Notes: a model not told the origin generated them from the sequence alone. Shown: positions 1 through 12,340, counted from the first letter of the stretch. The stretch: DNA of 64,000 nt from Combretum micranthum (GCA_024138025.1 JAMXBD010001378.1:124001-188000), one strand, 5' to 3'. Numbers and translations are program-made.

Positions 1-1406
1 TCGAAGCTTCAAAGTTTTCAAAAAGTAAATATAATATTATAATTATATAGATCTTTCGAAGTAGATAGAAATCGATATATAATTTGTGAGATTCCGAGTT
101 AAAATGACCAAGTTATGGCCGTTTTAAGTTCGAATTCCCGCTTAGGACGAAAATTACGAATTTGATAGTTCGTATAAGATCGTTTGGAATAGTTTGAGTT
201 GAAATACTTATTAGAGTATTTCTTCCTTTTTAGGTGATCCCGAAATCGACGATTCCCTACCACCGGACTACTTTTACTAAAAGACCGATGATCCAATGGC
301 TGAGTGAGTTTTCTCCTTATTTTGTTACCTTGTTTGTGCTTGTAGCTAGTTGTATTAGAATTATAGGAACAAGATAAAAATCGATATGAATGGGGATGGG
401 ATATATGATGAGACTGTGATGAATGTATGCCAAAGAATACTAAAGCATATCGAAACCACGATTTGATTGGATAACTGCACTGCTCATATTATTTCTATTA
501 TATGCATGGTATTGGTTACTCACTCTAAAGAATGCTGAATATTTTGACCTAAGCAAAAATTAAATTGGTCATGCATCGCATCGGACATTTTGCATTTGGT
601 AGCATGCTACTCCTACATAGGTCGATCGGTATGGTCCGTTGATGACTCGTTTGAATAACGAGACCGGTACCAGAGCTCATTCATGGGAACTAAGGCACAT
701 CGGGGATGCATTCCATGTGTGAGCCTAACCGAGTCAAGTACTATGAGCCGAGGGCTTGGGGACTAGCAATGGTCGTGTAGACTTCAATACCATCCCTAAC
801 CTAAGATACGAAGGGCGTAAATCCGTTCTGTGTGTGGGTTCCGGATACCCATACATAATTGTTTGCTCATGTGTTTGTTTATGCATAGCATATGGTTGAT
901 TATAACTTGCTTGTTATGTTACGGAATTAAGGGAATTCTCACTAAGCTAGTGTAGCTTATACCCCAATAGTTGTTTAAATGAGCAGGTTATTTCAAAAAT
1001 GCAAAGTGAGGACCGAAATGGTTGGAGCCGAGAATGACTACGAGATTCCGGCAAGGAATAAGAATGCTTGAAGTTATTAGCTAGATTTCAAGGTTTGCCT
1101 TGTAATAGTTTATGTAGGGAAATCTGTGGATGAATGTAATTGAAGTTTAATGATTTATATCTTGAGGTATAGTGATTCGTATATGAAGTATAGTGTTTTG
1201 TATTTTGAGTATAGTAAATTGAAATTCCTTCACATTGTTACTCAAGTTATATCAACGTAAAATGCATTACTCCGATGAGTCTCCTCCATGAGTTAGATGC
1301 CTTGTACATAGTATGGAAACCTTCGCGTGACTGAGGTGGTCATTCTTAGGCTTTAACATTATGTACGGCGGACTATCACGTTTAGGATACCCTTCGGGGC
1401 GTGACA
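1..1406 (+). mobile_element. 3' part of a gypsy LTR (solo-32442 family), cut by window edge
   Basis: This is the sense 3' portion of a long Ty3/gypsy LTR. It ends in CCCTTCGGGGCGTGACA at 1406. The stretch from position 1 matches about 35939-37320, the 3' part of the solo LTR at 32442-37320, including the block around 60-135 (AAAATGACCAAGTTATGGCC) and the AAGCTA/TAGCTT inverted repeat near 940-955. The rest of the LTR, and any internal region, lie left of the window, so I cannot tell whether this is a solo LTR or the end of a full element. It is inserted in the CACTA transposase that starts at 1407. No protein is expected. Confidence 0.85.
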
Positions 1407-2653
1407 GTACCTCCTTACAATTATTTGACACTGTCCAATGCATTCTGTTGAGCTCAACGTCTGATCCTGATATCATACGTGCACCTATTTGACGTACAGG
1501 CTGTTTAAATATTCGAATCGATGAGGATGAAACTTCCACTAATAGTTTGTGCCATTGTCGATGGGGCCTATTTATTCTTGAGTCCATGTTCTCGAAATAT
1601 ACTGAGCAAAATTGAATGCTTTCTCTCACAACATATGACTCCATAATGAAACCTTCTGGTTTTGCCCTGTTTTGCAAATCTCCCTTGAGTACTCCCATGT
1701 GTCTTTCAACAAGAAATATCCAATGATAATGGACAGGGCTATACATGCATGTTTCCTTTGGAAGCTGCATAGCTAAATAGATCATGATGTCAAAAAAGGT
1801 AAGAGGAAATATCATCTCTAGCTTACAAAGAGTTAGGATTATGGTTTTCTCTAAAGACCTTAGTAAATTCACACGAAGTTCTTTGGCTATTAATTCCCTG
1901 AAGAAACGAGAGACATCACATACAACATCATAAATTCATTTATCGAGAAACCCATGAATGAATACCGAGAGGATCTGTTGCAGCAAAACATGACAATCGT
2001 TGTTCTTTAGACCCCTAAAACTTACTTCATCAATACCCAGACAAGATGATATAGTGGAAGTATATCCATTTCGCATCTTCACATCCCTAATTGAGTTATG
2101 TACCTCCCTCATTTGCTAAGTCAATAATGTATATATAGCTGGTGGCTTAAACATGCGACTACCACGCTCTTGTAGATGTAGCTCGGGATAAATACTCATT
2201 TCCTGGAGGATGAGTCTCATCTTATCTATGTCTTAGACTTGCCTTTAAGACCGAAAAATAGTCCCAACCATGTTATCACATATATTCTTTTCAATATGCA
2301 TCACATCAAGGTTATGTTGTATGTGTAATTCATTCCAATATAGCAATCGGAAGAGTAGACTCTTCCTACAGCAGTTTATGCCATCTTCATTCCTTTGAAG
2401 GCAAAGTAACTCTTCCATTTTTCCTAATATGACATGCTCATACCAACTTAATTGATCCATAATGTCTTCCCTAGTGAAATCCCTTAGCTAAGGTCTCATT
2501 TCCATGGTGCCATCAGAACTTGCATTGTCGTGATGCCATCCATGCCTTAGGGCAAGAACTTTTTATGACCCATACAGCTAAACTTACAATTTGAACGCCT
2601 ACTTATATAGTCGATGTTACATAAAGGACATGCCTTGTAACCCTTTGTCGTCC
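1407..2653 (-). pseudogene. CACTA TNP2-like transposase, C-terminal part (DUF4218 region)
   Basis: Minus-strand remnant of the transposase of a CACTA (En/Spm) DNA transposon. Translated pieces read as the TNP2 domain (HNLDVMHIEKN, near 2330-2270) followed by the DUF4218-like region (LCKLEMIFPLTFFDIMIYLA, near 1830-1770, then RNRAKPEGFIMESYVVRES-like sequence near 1690-1620). A GLK/HDCHVLLQ-type segment near 2020-1970 is also recognisable. The frame is broken by many stops and shifts, so it is dead. It continues the N-terminal part at 6366-7710; a solo LTR (2654-6365) was inserted between them. The end at 1407 is where another LTR cuts it, so the DUF4216 region and 3' end are missing. Identification rests on recognised family motifs, not a search. 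Confidence 0.85.
2649..2653. repeat. Target-site duplication CGTCC, left copy
   Basis: CGTCC directly precedes the solo LTR at 2654 and is repeated exactly at 6366-6370 after it. A 5-bp duplication is what Ty3/gypsy integrase makes, so this marks a real insertion into the CACTA transposase. Confidence 0.9.
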
Positions 2654-3270
2654 TGTCACGCCCCAAAGGGTACCTTAAACGCGACAGTCCACCACACTCG
2701 ATATTTAAACTTAAGTATGACATCCTTAGTCATCCCATAAGTTTACATATCGAGTGTAAGGTGTACTCACACAAGTTTTAGGATCAAACTTTGATTCGGG
2801 TAGTCTTAAGAAAGCATACATAGCATTAAGAATATAAATCACAACAAGATAAATAGTTAAACTTTACAAAAGCCAAGGGAGCATACCCCCACCAAAATAA
2901 TAGGAGTCTACATCGTTTAGCTCCAATTACATATATATGAATTTACATTAAAGATATTTTCCAAGAAGTCCATGCCTATACTAGGTCCCGACTTCCTCAA
3001 AAGCTCTTTAATCCAATGTGATAAACCTGCACAAAGTGTCCTATCAGAACATCCAAAAATAGGAACACTGCAACAAAAACTATTGGGGTATAAGCTAATT
3101 GCTTAGTGAGATTCATTTTCCAGGTAACGTACTCGACCAAGATAAAATGTCTATACAAGCAAGTTATAATCAAGCAACCATATGAATGCACAAGCAAATG
3201 AGCAAGCAGGCATATAACTTTCCAGTAGTCATATGTGAATGGATTTACGCCCTCCACTCGGGGTTTGGGG

Positions 3271-3450
3271 TAGTTCATAAGTCATGCAACTACAATTCCA
3301 AAGTTGGTCCATAAGACATGCAACCATAGTCCCAATCTTAAGTGGGGTGGTCCATAAGACATGCAACCATAATTTTTTAATGTTGGTTCATAAGGCATGC
3401 ATCCATAGTTTCATTATTTGAATGGGGTGGTCCATAAGTCATGCAACCCT
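3271..3450. repeat. Degenerate tandem repeats in solo LTR F
   Basis: Five imperfect copies of a unit like GGTCCATAAGACATGCAACC, spaced 30-50 bases apart. The block lies 600-800 bases from the LTR end, the same place where the LTRs of A and B carry minisatellites of unrelated sequence. Confidence 0.8.
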
Positions 3451-5570
3451 AATCCCCTTCATTAAAGACCCGCTGCCTCCCAAATACACCTTTCTCCCAC
3501 CATAGGTATACTTGACAATGATATGTGACTTACTACGTGCCATGCATGTATAATTTATTCATATAATCATGGTATATTAATTACGTAATTTAAAAGCGAT
3601 CATACCAATTTTAGACACTCCAAATCTATACTAGGTCATACAAGGTTATTGCAACAAATCTTGCATCGATATGCTTATCATTCATTCATGCAGTTTAGAT
3701 CACCATTCAACCACATTTTTATCTTTTCCTAAGTCTAATGCCACTACTTCTACAAGCACATCCAAGAGCATAATCAATTGAGAAATGAACTCACTTGTCC
3801 ATGTAGTGAAAATCCACTGGTCGTAATAGTCCTCGGGAAGTGGTAACCCATCCTCCAATTCACCTAAGTACAAGGAATACCCTCAATGAGTATCTCTTAT
3901 GAAGTTCTATTAAACTTAACGATTTTATTTACTAAGTTCATCAATTTCCGCCTAAGTTGAATCCTTAACTTAAAAAGGTCATATCTAACTCATTTTAACT
4001 CGGAATTAAGCTTATAATATACGGATTTATACCTACTTTGAAAGAGCTATTTATTTCTAAAGTTAATTCAAACATTTAAGGTCATTTAAGGGTCAGAAAC
4101 GTAATGTACAGTAGGGTTGCGAAAATTCAAGATTTGAGCCTTTGTGAAAAATTTGCTATATCTACTCTATTTGACTACTTAGACCAACTTATTTTAGTCC
4201 TAAACTTGCAAGGAGATTCTCAAAACAAAATTAAGAGATTTCACACTTATCTAATCCCAAACATAAAGTTCAAATGAAACTTCTAAGAATCCATTTTCAT
4301 TAAACCAATATTTACAAGTTGAATCTCATTGTCTTGTTTTGATTAATTCCTTTACTAAAACTTACTTAGTTCAATGAAAATAATTTTCCTATATTACATA
4401 TCATCAAAGCATTCCATTTTCAATATAAAATACTTGTTTTGAGATCTAAAAGAAGGTTTTAAAAATTGGTCTCCCCATAATTACGAATTTCCTCTTTGAA
4501 GTTTACAATGAAGACAAGACCTAAATTTTGTCTTTTACAAAACACTTGATTTAAGCAATACCTTTTAGGAAAACTCATTTAAACTTATGAAAATTCATTC
4601 CTTAAGATATTTATACCAAGAGCCCCTTATATTTTTGTCTAAATCTTCATTTTAAAGTTGAATGATGGGTTCCAAAAATGGGTCTTGGTCTAGATCCGAA
4701 TTTTCATAAATTTATTTTGAACGTATCTCTTGAGAAAATTCATCAAAACTCATGAAAAACAACCCATTACATATTATATCTTAAGAACCCTTCATTTCTT
4801 GAATAAAATCCTCATTTTTGAATTGGAAAACATGTTTTTATTTTAGATCTTGGTCTTGATTCAAAAATACAATTTTTGTTTTTGAAAATCAACTTTGATT
4901 CTTGTAAGATGAAGCCTTAATGATATACATCCATAGAACCTTCATTTTCTTAACAAAAACTTCCATTTTAAGACTTGGAAGGGGGTTTTTAAGATAGTGC
5001 ATTGACAAGTTACGAATTTTACTTTTTCATTCAAACTCAAACCTAAGATCTACTCAATATTCAACCATGAGAACATAAGAAAAACTTGGTAGTAGGCCTT
5101 AAACTTCTAGATCTACACATAAACATAACTAAAGCTTGGTAAAACTCTAGATCTACAAGCTATCACAAAAACAAGAAGATAAACAAGCCTTCAATATAAC
5201 AAAAATACCAAGAACAAAAGAGATCATCATCTAGAGGAGTGTTTCAACTCTTAGCATCATCATCCATAGCATTTTAAGCTTGTGGAATGTCCTTTGATGC
5301 ATGAAACATCCACAATATCATCCTATAACATCTTATGAGAGCTAAAAGAGGATGATTACCTTAAATATTTGCAAGAAATGTATGTGGAAGCAAGGAAAGA
5401 AAATGGTGGCAGCTTGTTTATTAAGAAGATAAGCCAAGAAGAAGAGAAAAGAAAGGGAAAAAGAGAGAGGAAAAATATAGGTTTGCAAATGTGAAAGAGG
5501 AAAGGAATGAGATGTTTACATAGAGTTAAAAGTGTGTTAAATAATTTAAAAAAAAATAGCAGCTGTACAA

Positions 5571-5583
5571 GGGGGGGGGGGGG
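5571..5583. repeat. G13 homopolymer
   Basis: Thirteen consecutive G in the sense-5' half of solo LTR F, just beside 'cgtgctactggcg'. This resembles the G-rich run before GGCGCCGGCC in the LTRs of B. The exact length is likely unstable or uncertain. Confidence 0.9.
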
Positions 5584-6365
5584 CGTGCTACTGGCGTGAT
5601 TTATTGTGTAGTGTAGGGGGTGATTTAGTTGAGTTGAAATTGTAATTTTAAAGTGTAACTTGTAGCTTCCATTTCTAACTAAAAGAGACTTTTAAAATAT
5701 CAAATAAATAATTAAAAATAATGAAAAGTGGCTAATTTATGGGGAATGGTCAGCTGCAATTTTGGGAAATGGAGTGTAAGAAAAGTGAAAGAAAACATAA
5801 TAATGTGTAGTAATGATAATGGATGTGTACTTGAGATATGGTTGATAAAGTGGCTTTTCGAATAAGAAAATATATAAAATAAATTAAGAAAAATATTTTT
5901 ATTTTAGTGGCAGAATTTTTATGATTTAAATAAAATAATCAATTAAATTATTTTTAGAAATTTAACAATTAAGTTACCGGTAAGAGTAAAATAAGCTTAT
6001 ATGAGCTATAACTGATATTTTTAAAATCCGAAAATTATAAACTTGATATTTTTGAAATCCTTATAAAAATATGAGTCTAAAAATATTAAAGATATATTTT
6101 TAATTTTCCGAGCCTCGGGACATGCTTTCCAAAGCAGTATCCAAACGGGTTCGAAATAAACCGAAAATAAACCAATATGATATTTTAAATAAATCAAATA
6201 TTATTACGTACTATTCTAAACACTTTAATTATTTTCCGACTCCTCGATTTACGAACTCGAGCTTACCGGATCTAAATTGTAGGGTTTTACTCGAGATCCG
6301 TTGACTTAAGGTCTCCGATAGACTTTCTGGCTTAAGGTTTCGGGCTTAGAAAACAGGGGTTTACA

Positions 6366-7710
6366 CGTCCAGCTTGATATGTCACCAAATGCCAAGAAAT
6401 CATTGATAGTCCACAACGATGCAACATGCATTTGAAATGTTCATCCTTTCACCACATCTAATGTTTTCATACCACTTACCTATAGTTCTTCTAGCTCTTT
6501 TATAAGGGGTTGTAAGTGCACATCAATGTCTTTACCTAAAGATCTTGACCCCAGAATTAAAAGGCGACATCATCATGTATGGCTCCTTCATGCATCTCCA
6601 TGGTGGAACATTATATACAAACATAATAACTGGCCACACACCATATGTTGTTCTCATGTTTGCATAGGGGTTGAACTCATCGATGGTAAGTCTTAATCGC
6701 ACACTTTGGGGGTTCGACGTGAACTAAGGGTTTTTTCCATCAAATCCCTTCCATTGTTTGAAATCCACGAGATGCCTTAGCATACCCTCCATCCATACAT
6801 AATTTCTTTTGTGCCATCTCATCCTCAGGGCTGTCTTCTGGCACATGAATAGTAGTTGTAATCTTGAAATTATTGGAAAATGCCACAAAACCTTAGCCAG
6901 TATTGTTTTGCTGCTTCCTTGAATGACGCTTCCGCCTTCTTTCACCACGCACTAGGTATTTATAAGATTTTGGATTTCTTTTTGGAACAACACACAATCA
7001 TTTTTGTATACATGGATCGTATTTGCTTCCATGCCTAACTACTTCAACAACTTTTGTGCTTCGTAGTATGAGAATGGTAACAAATTGTCAGCCGGTAACA
7101 AACTATTTATTAAAGCAATCTAATTGTTGAATGACTTCACTAACTATTTACCGTCAACCTTTATATTCATCATCTAAAGTACTGCTAATAATACAGAGAA
7201 CTTTGTATAGCTCGAATAGATCGGACTCTTTGCTTTTTTAAACATTCTAGTCCACCGCTCCCCATCAAATGCACTACTTTCATCTCTGCTATCAACATCA
7301 TCCCCCTCGAGATTACTCATGTTAGCAGTAAGGTCTTCCAAAAGCTCATGATTTTATTTATTTTCAAAATGTGCATATTTATGTGGAATACTCCCTTCAC
7401 CTATGACAACATCATTATTTACCTGATCTTCATCTAAATCTTCGCCATGGAAAATCCAAAGCGAGTAGGTCCAAGCCATTCCCCTCATAAGGAGGTGATA
7501 CTTAATAATCTGAATAGACTACTATGAACTATTAAGACAATCTCTATAAGGGCATCTAATCAATCCATCTGTCATCCCATGGTTAACAGCAACTTGTAAA
7601 ATTTCTCTAACCCCATTTATGTATTGCATATTTGTTAAATAACGCATCATATGCTAAGTTCATGTAGACTTCCTAAATTGCCATTTACTCAAGTACCACA
7701 TCTTATTCAT
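6366..7710 (-). pseudogene. CACTA TNP2-like transposase, N-terminal part
   Basis: Minus-strand N-terminal half of the same CACTA transposase. Reading from about 7710: a transposase-associated domain (YINGVREILQVAVNHGMTDG then IRCPYRDCL, near 7625-7540, and WTYSLWIFHGE near 7475-7445), a middle region (LLPFSYYEAQKLLK near 7085-7045; IHVYKNDCVLFQKE near 7020-6980), then LRMRWHKRN (near 6825-6800), and a TNP2 segment (VRLRLTIDEFNPYANMRTTY near 6710-6650, VPPWRCMKEPYMMMSP near 6610-6560). Frames are broken by several stops and shifts. The start is approximate. The protein would have continued across the solo LTR into 2653-1407. Confidence 0.85.
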
Positions 7711-8540
7711 ATAAGATATTTCCATATAACTATTCAAGCATCTAATATCAAAAAAATTGCCCCATTATCCTAGTCAATGACGAAAATTCGCCTCATGTGC
7801 TAATTGGGATGAGGTAAACTTCACCTCAAGCCACTATAGAAGTGAAATTCACCTCTCATTCCCCTTAAAAAGTCACATCCCATACCCAAATATTTACCAG
7901 TATACTTCTTCTTAAGTAAATCATATATTTATTTTTCATGGGAAATTTCTATTATATAGAAGTTTTAAGAAACTTTAATAAAAACACTATGGTTTCAATG
8001 ACATTTTTTGAAGAAATCAACATACTTGATTGGACCAAACAAATGTAATAAATTATTGTTCAAACTAGTAGATTTAGTAGGGTATAAGTATTGGTAAACA
8101 TTTAATATGTGAATTAGTTTTATAAAAACTATATACTATTATCATATTTCGTTAAATAATATTTATATTTACCCACCTCTTATTTGAACATGTGCCATAT
8201 TAGTGCTAATAAATTTTAAGAATATTCATGCTTATTAACATTTATACTTGCAAAAAGGTTATTAATTAATGGCCGAAAATAAGTTCGCCTCATCCCTAAA
8301 CACTGAACCGTGGAGAAGAGAAGTCAAGAAGGGTATATATTCATTTTATTTATCCTCTAGTAAAATTTAAGACCTGATAAATTCCTATAAAATTGAACTT
8401 TTATCTTTTGCTTTATTCATTTTCAGGAATATATAATTAAAAGTTTTTTTTATAATATATAAAATATTTTTTCAAGTTTTTCTCATAAATGTAAGAATTT
8501 TCTACAACTCAAACATATAAATTTAGAACGCCACACATTT
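7711..8540. other. Unassigned AT-rich stretch upstream of the CACTA transposase
   Basis: No open frame, RNA gene or LTR boundary could be supported. It lies 5' of the CACTA coding region (minus strand) and may hold that transposon's leader and subterminal region, but no CACTA terminal inverted repeat could be found. The motif 'aattcgcctcatgtgc...gatgagg' (7790-7815) is partly echoed at 8280-8300 ('aagttcgcctcatcc'). Confidence 0.4.
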
Positions 8541-8968
8541 AATTATTATGGTAGTGTACCTGTATTGATCGCAACTATAATTATCTTCTTGTGTTATTGT
8601 ATGTGTGTATCAGCAAGTCTTTATCTACTTCTCGTACTCAATTGATGGCTTCTAATGGAACTAGCCAACTAGGATTTTTTTTTTTTTTAATAATTGTTGT
8701 TGCTTTTATGTTAAGGAGTGGAGAAGGGATCTAGCCTATTTATAATAATAATCTAATAGGGACCTCCCATTATGGGCTAACTATTTGGCTCAAGGCTAAC
8801 ACTAGTCATCTAACTATATCTTTAAAATAAGGTGTAAATGGGCTTAACACATAATAGATCAAATATCTAAATAGATTTATCCTAACTAATACATCTCATC
8901 AAGCTATAATTATTTAACCATAACTACAAACAATTAATGGCAACCCAATATATTAGAAATTTTCAACG
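8541..8968 (-). mobile_element. Ty1/copia 3' LTR, partial (minus strand)
   Basis: Follows the polypurine tract of the copia fragment on the minus strand. It begins near 8968 as CGTTGAAAATTTC, a decayed form of the usual TGTTG start. It contains a good TATA box (8737-8744, TATAAATA on minus) in the right orientation. The far end is not defined; 8541 is a guess near the sense sequence 'gtacactacca'. Confidence 0.5.
8737..8744 (-). promoter_or_regulatory. Probable TATA box of copia LTR
   Basis: TATAAATA on the minus strand within the inferred copia 3' LTR, about 225 bases after the LTR start. Confidence 0.55.
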
Positions 8969-8985
8969 TTCTCCCACTTCAGCAA
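8969..8985 (-). other. Polypurine tract of the copia fragment
   Basis: Minus-strand GCTGAAGTGGGAGAA immediately before the inferred LTR start. AAGTGGGAGA followed by TGTTG is a typical copia PPT-LTR junction. It primes plus-strand DNA synthesis in the intact element. Confidence 0.6.
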
Positions 8986-9499
8986 CATTAATTGTAATTA
9001 CAAATAGGTTGAATAACATAACTCAGATGTGGCCACAATTATCTCTAATATGGTTTAAGGGTACACCTAAAAACAATCAAGTCCAACAAAAAATCACATA
9101 TATTGAACCATGGCAGTGGTCTTGCACACAATGTCATAGGACATTCCATGATCACAAATATTAGGGCTAATGCCGACATAGATTAAGATGTAGTAGTGTG
9201 GCAAGTAACAACATCACAAATAATCCAAAAATTATGTTATTACTTGTCACTCCTTTCACACATGATTTTCTCATTCTCACAAACACTTTAATAATAAGAA
9301 ATTCATGGTTAAATATAATAATATTATTCATGTCTTTGAAAGAACAAATAAGATATGTAATTTCAAACTTATATCTCTATAGCTAATGGGATACACAATG
9401 GTGACATATGCTCACTTTTGAGTAGAAACACAAATTCTCAAAGTATCAACAATAAAATTCAAACAAAATTATAATCATGTATGCAACATACCTCAAAGG
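8986..9499 (-). other. 3' untranslated region of the copia fragment
   Basis: AT-rich, non-coding stretch between the RNase H stop (9500) and the PPT. Nothing else supported in it. Confidence 0.5.
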
Positions 9500-10106
9500 T
9501 TAATATTCAATAAAAAAATGTAAAAAAAAAAAAACCAAGTTGCAAATAAACATCAAGTCATATATTGAGGAAATATTACTAATCTCCCACAAACCAAGAA
9601 AATCAAAAGACTCTAAAACACCCACGTCCTTGACATGTCTCTGGAATACAATAAGTCTTAAACCCTTGGTTAATGGATCAACTAACATAGCTTCGGTATC
9701 AATATGTTTAATTACAATGTCACCTTTCTTCACTAGATCTTTGACAGTGAGATATTTGATCTCAACATGTTTTGACCCACTCGAACTTCTGTTATTCTTG
9801 GAAAAGAACACAACTACAGTGTTATCATAGTATATTAACAATGGCCTCATAATAGATTCCACAACTAAGAATCCATAAATTAGATTTTTCAGCTAAACTG
9901 CTTATGTTGTAGCTTCATAACAAGCCACAAATTCTGCATACATAGTCGATTAAGCTATTAAACCTTGTTTGACACTCTTCTATAAATTGTTCCCCTTACC
10001 AACATGAAAATAACTCCTAAAGTAGATTTTAAATCATCAGGACAACCAGTAAATTTGAATCAGAGTATCAATCACTTCAAGTTTCTCAACCCTCTTATAC
10101 ACTAAC
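9500..10106 (-). pseudogene. Ty1/copia polyprotein, RNase H C-terminal fragment
   Basis: Minus-strand C-terminus of a copia Pol polyprotein (RNase H, which degrades the RNA of the RNA:DNA hybrid). Recognised in order: VYKRVEKLEVI at the 10106 edge, STMYAEFVACYEATT (the conserved Glu region, near 9960-9915), IYYDNTVVVFFSKNN (catalytic Asp, near 9840-9795), KHVEIKYLTVKDLVKKGDI and DTEAMLVDPLTKGL (last catalytic Asp, near 9700-9660), then the usual GVLESFDFLGLWE tail. The first half has stops and shifts; the last 120 codons are open. RT and everything 5' are missing because LTR G cuts in at 10107. Confidence 0.88.
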
Positions 10107-11057
10107 TGTCATGCCTTAAGGGGTACTCTAAATGTAGTAATCTATCGTACACAATATTAAAGTTTAGGAATGACTTCCTTAGTCACACAAAGGCTTTCAT
10201 GTCATGCACAAGGTGTACAACACATCAAAGGAAACACACCGGAGTAGTGTAATTTACTTTGATGACAGCTAAGAAACAAGGTAAGAGAAATACTTAACAT
10301 AAAACATGAGTAAGGTCAATTACAATTCTTAAAGGTATACCCCCACTAATGTCTTCAGGATTACACAATTACACTTTTTAGTAATCTCCTAAACATTAGC
10401 ATATCATATATGACACATAAAGAAATTTCATGAAAATAAATCCATCCTATGTTTCCACTCCTTCTACAAGAGCTTCAAAGGTTCGCCCATGATTTCCTTA
10501 ATATTTCGATCCTCATACACAACCGCAACATACCTATTTCAATAAAAGTCTATGGGGGTGTAAGCTTACAATAATCTTAGTGAATTATTCCCTTTTATTT
10601 GCACCGTAATTTCAAACAAGTTTATTAATCTTCATGCATATGCTATGCAACAATCACATAATTACATAAATATATATATATATATATATATGGTTATCCA
10701 GAAACCATATATAGAACATATTTATCCCTCCATAGCTAAGGTTAGAGAATTTAGGTATGAAAGTCCTTGCCATCTTCACTGCTAGTACCCGAGCACTTTA
10801 CTCTCAGTGATCAATCAGCACGGCTTGGGATGCATCCCTAGGATGCCTTAATTCCTTAAGAATGAGCTTGACTTCTGGCCCTTCCGATTCCTTGTGTACG
10901 AGTAGCAGTTCTTATGATGTGACTAGATAGATGCAATGCATGTCCATTTAATTTATATCAAGGCCAAGTATAATTATGGTAAACTTAAAGGTGATCAAAT
11001 AATTATCATATACACATAAGTAACATGTAATATTAAAGATATACTTAAACAATCATT
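10107..11057 (-). mobile_element. Old gypsy LTR 'G', piece 1
   Basis: Begins TGTCATGCCTTAAGGGGTAC at 10107, a C-to-T-decayed version of the TGTCACGCCCCGAAGGGTAC terminus of the A family, and can be followed alongside A's LTR end to end. It breaks off near 11057 where the Sirevirus-type LTR begins, and resumes at 30440. Sense is minus. The 5 bases before it are CTAAC; no matching TSD was found because the far end is not identified. Confidence 0.8.
10671..10691. repeat. (TA)n microsatellite
   Basis: About 10 TA units inside LTR G, next to the sequence equivalent to the hairpin region of the A and B LTRs. Confidence 0.9.
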
Positions 11058-11918
11058 TAATAAAAATAGTAATTTTTGCCTTTTAAAAATTATTCCCCTT
11101 TCGGTTTTAAATATGAGAACAATATATCAATGCAGCAAATATGAAAATAAATTGTGTAAAAATAAAAAGATAGGGAGAAAGAAGATCAAGTAGCTATTTA
11201 TAGTGGTTCCATCTTGTGAGTCAATTCACTCTTCCAGCTTCGAGCCGGGGACCCTGTTATCCTACAGGTTTGTTCTACTACATCCAATAACTTCAAATTA
11301 CAAGACAATATAATCCTCTCTGCTTGATTCTCATAGCTATCCTCTAGCTATAATCAATCTACAAAGTCTAATCTTGTAATCAAACAAACTAGAAGGCAAC
11401 AACACATTCCTTCTGTCAACAAGGAAATAACAAAATCAATATTGCAATAAAGAATAAAAAATGCACTAATCAGCTCATGTATGATCATAAGTAGTAGTAG
11501 TTTCTATTTGCTTCTTATGATAAAGAAGGTGTTCTTTTCTTTGATCACAAGGTTATGTGAAACCTCCTGGGTTGGCAAAGTAAGTGTTCTTTTTCTTCTT
11601 TCTCTATCTCTCTTTTCTTTTTCTATAGCAAAGTGTTTCTTGGTATTGTATTTCTTCCAGAGGAGAGGAAGAGATCGGTTTCAAAGACTAGAAGGAGATA
11701 TAACAAAGTTTCGTGAGGTTTTGTATAAGGTTCTGTATTTTCTTGGTGAAAGAGAAAGCTTTTGTTTGCAATGTGAATAGTATAGTTGTGTTCCTTCTTC
11801 CTTTTCAAAGTAGGTGTAAGTCTGTCTATTTTCTTTTCAAAGCATCGTAAGTATATTAGCCTCTCTATTTTCTTCTTCCTTGGCTTCGGTAATTATACTC
11901 TCTCTCTAACGTTCAAAA
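11058..11918 (-). mobile_element. Sirevirus-type LTR, inverted copy, outer half
   Basis: Reverse complement of 26408-27260 with only small differences (for example the PPT-like GAAAGGGGAATAATTTTTAA, near 11080-11100). It is the sense-3' half of a copia LTR in minus orientation, truncated by about 100 bases at its sense 3' end against LTR G. Its other half lies at 25057-25907 on the far side of inserted element A. Confidence 0.85.
11195..11202 (-). promoter_or_regulatory. TATA box of inverted Sirevirus-type LTR
   Basis: TATAAATA on the minus strand, at the position equivalent to 27122-27129 in the direct copy. The two face away from each other. Confidence 0.6.
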
Positions 11919-12340
11919 TGTCACGCCCCGAAGGGTATCCTAAACGTGGCAGTCCGCCGTACACAATATTAAAGCCTAAGAATGACCACCTCAGTCACGC
12001 GAAGGCTTCCATTATGTACAAGGCGTCTAACACATAAAGGAGACAAATCGAATGATACATTTTATGTTGATACAGTTGAGTAACAATGTAAAGGAAATAC
12101 AATCCACTATACTCCAAATACAAAACACTATACTTCAAAATATAAATCATCAAGCTTCAATTACATTTATCCCAAGACTTCACTACATAAAACTATTACA
12201 AGGCCAATCGTAAAGCTTAGCCAAAAACTTCAAGCATTCTTATCTTGTCGGAATCCCGAAGTCATTTCGACTTCAACCATCTCGGTCCCCACTTAGCATT
12301 TCTTGGTATAACCTGCTCATTTAAACAACTATTGGGGTAT

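Larger units (their letters stand above)
2654..6365 (-). mobile_element. Solo Ty3/gypsy LTR ('F', 3.7 kb) inside the CACTA transposase
   Basis: Runs TGTCACGCCCC...GGGGTTTACA on the plus strand, so in sense (minus) it starts TGTAAACCCC and ends GGGGCGTGACA, like the LTRs of element B. Perfect 5-bp TSD CGTCC on both sides and no internal region: a solo LTR left by LTR-LTR recombination. It shares the family-wide blocks: AAGCTA-type motif near 3090-3110, tandem repeats at 3271-3450, the 'ttttaactcgg' block near 3990, and the TCGGGACATGCTTTCC motif near 6115-6130. No coding capacity is seen; short open frames inside are chance. Confidence 0.92.

Noticed and set aside
1267..1872. A 201-residue minus-strand open frame read as one protein
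   Set aside because: Only the part above 1407 is CACTA transposase; the tail runs into the adjacent LTR and is not a real fusion.
7790..8300. CACTA terminal or subterminal repeats
   Set aside because: Only two weak echoes of 'tcgcctcat'; no CACTA terminus or TSD could be located.
11481..12037. Plus-strand open frames around the Sirevirus/LTR A junction
   Set aside because: Hydrophobic, low-complexity frames that cross a transposon junction; antisense to the LTR.
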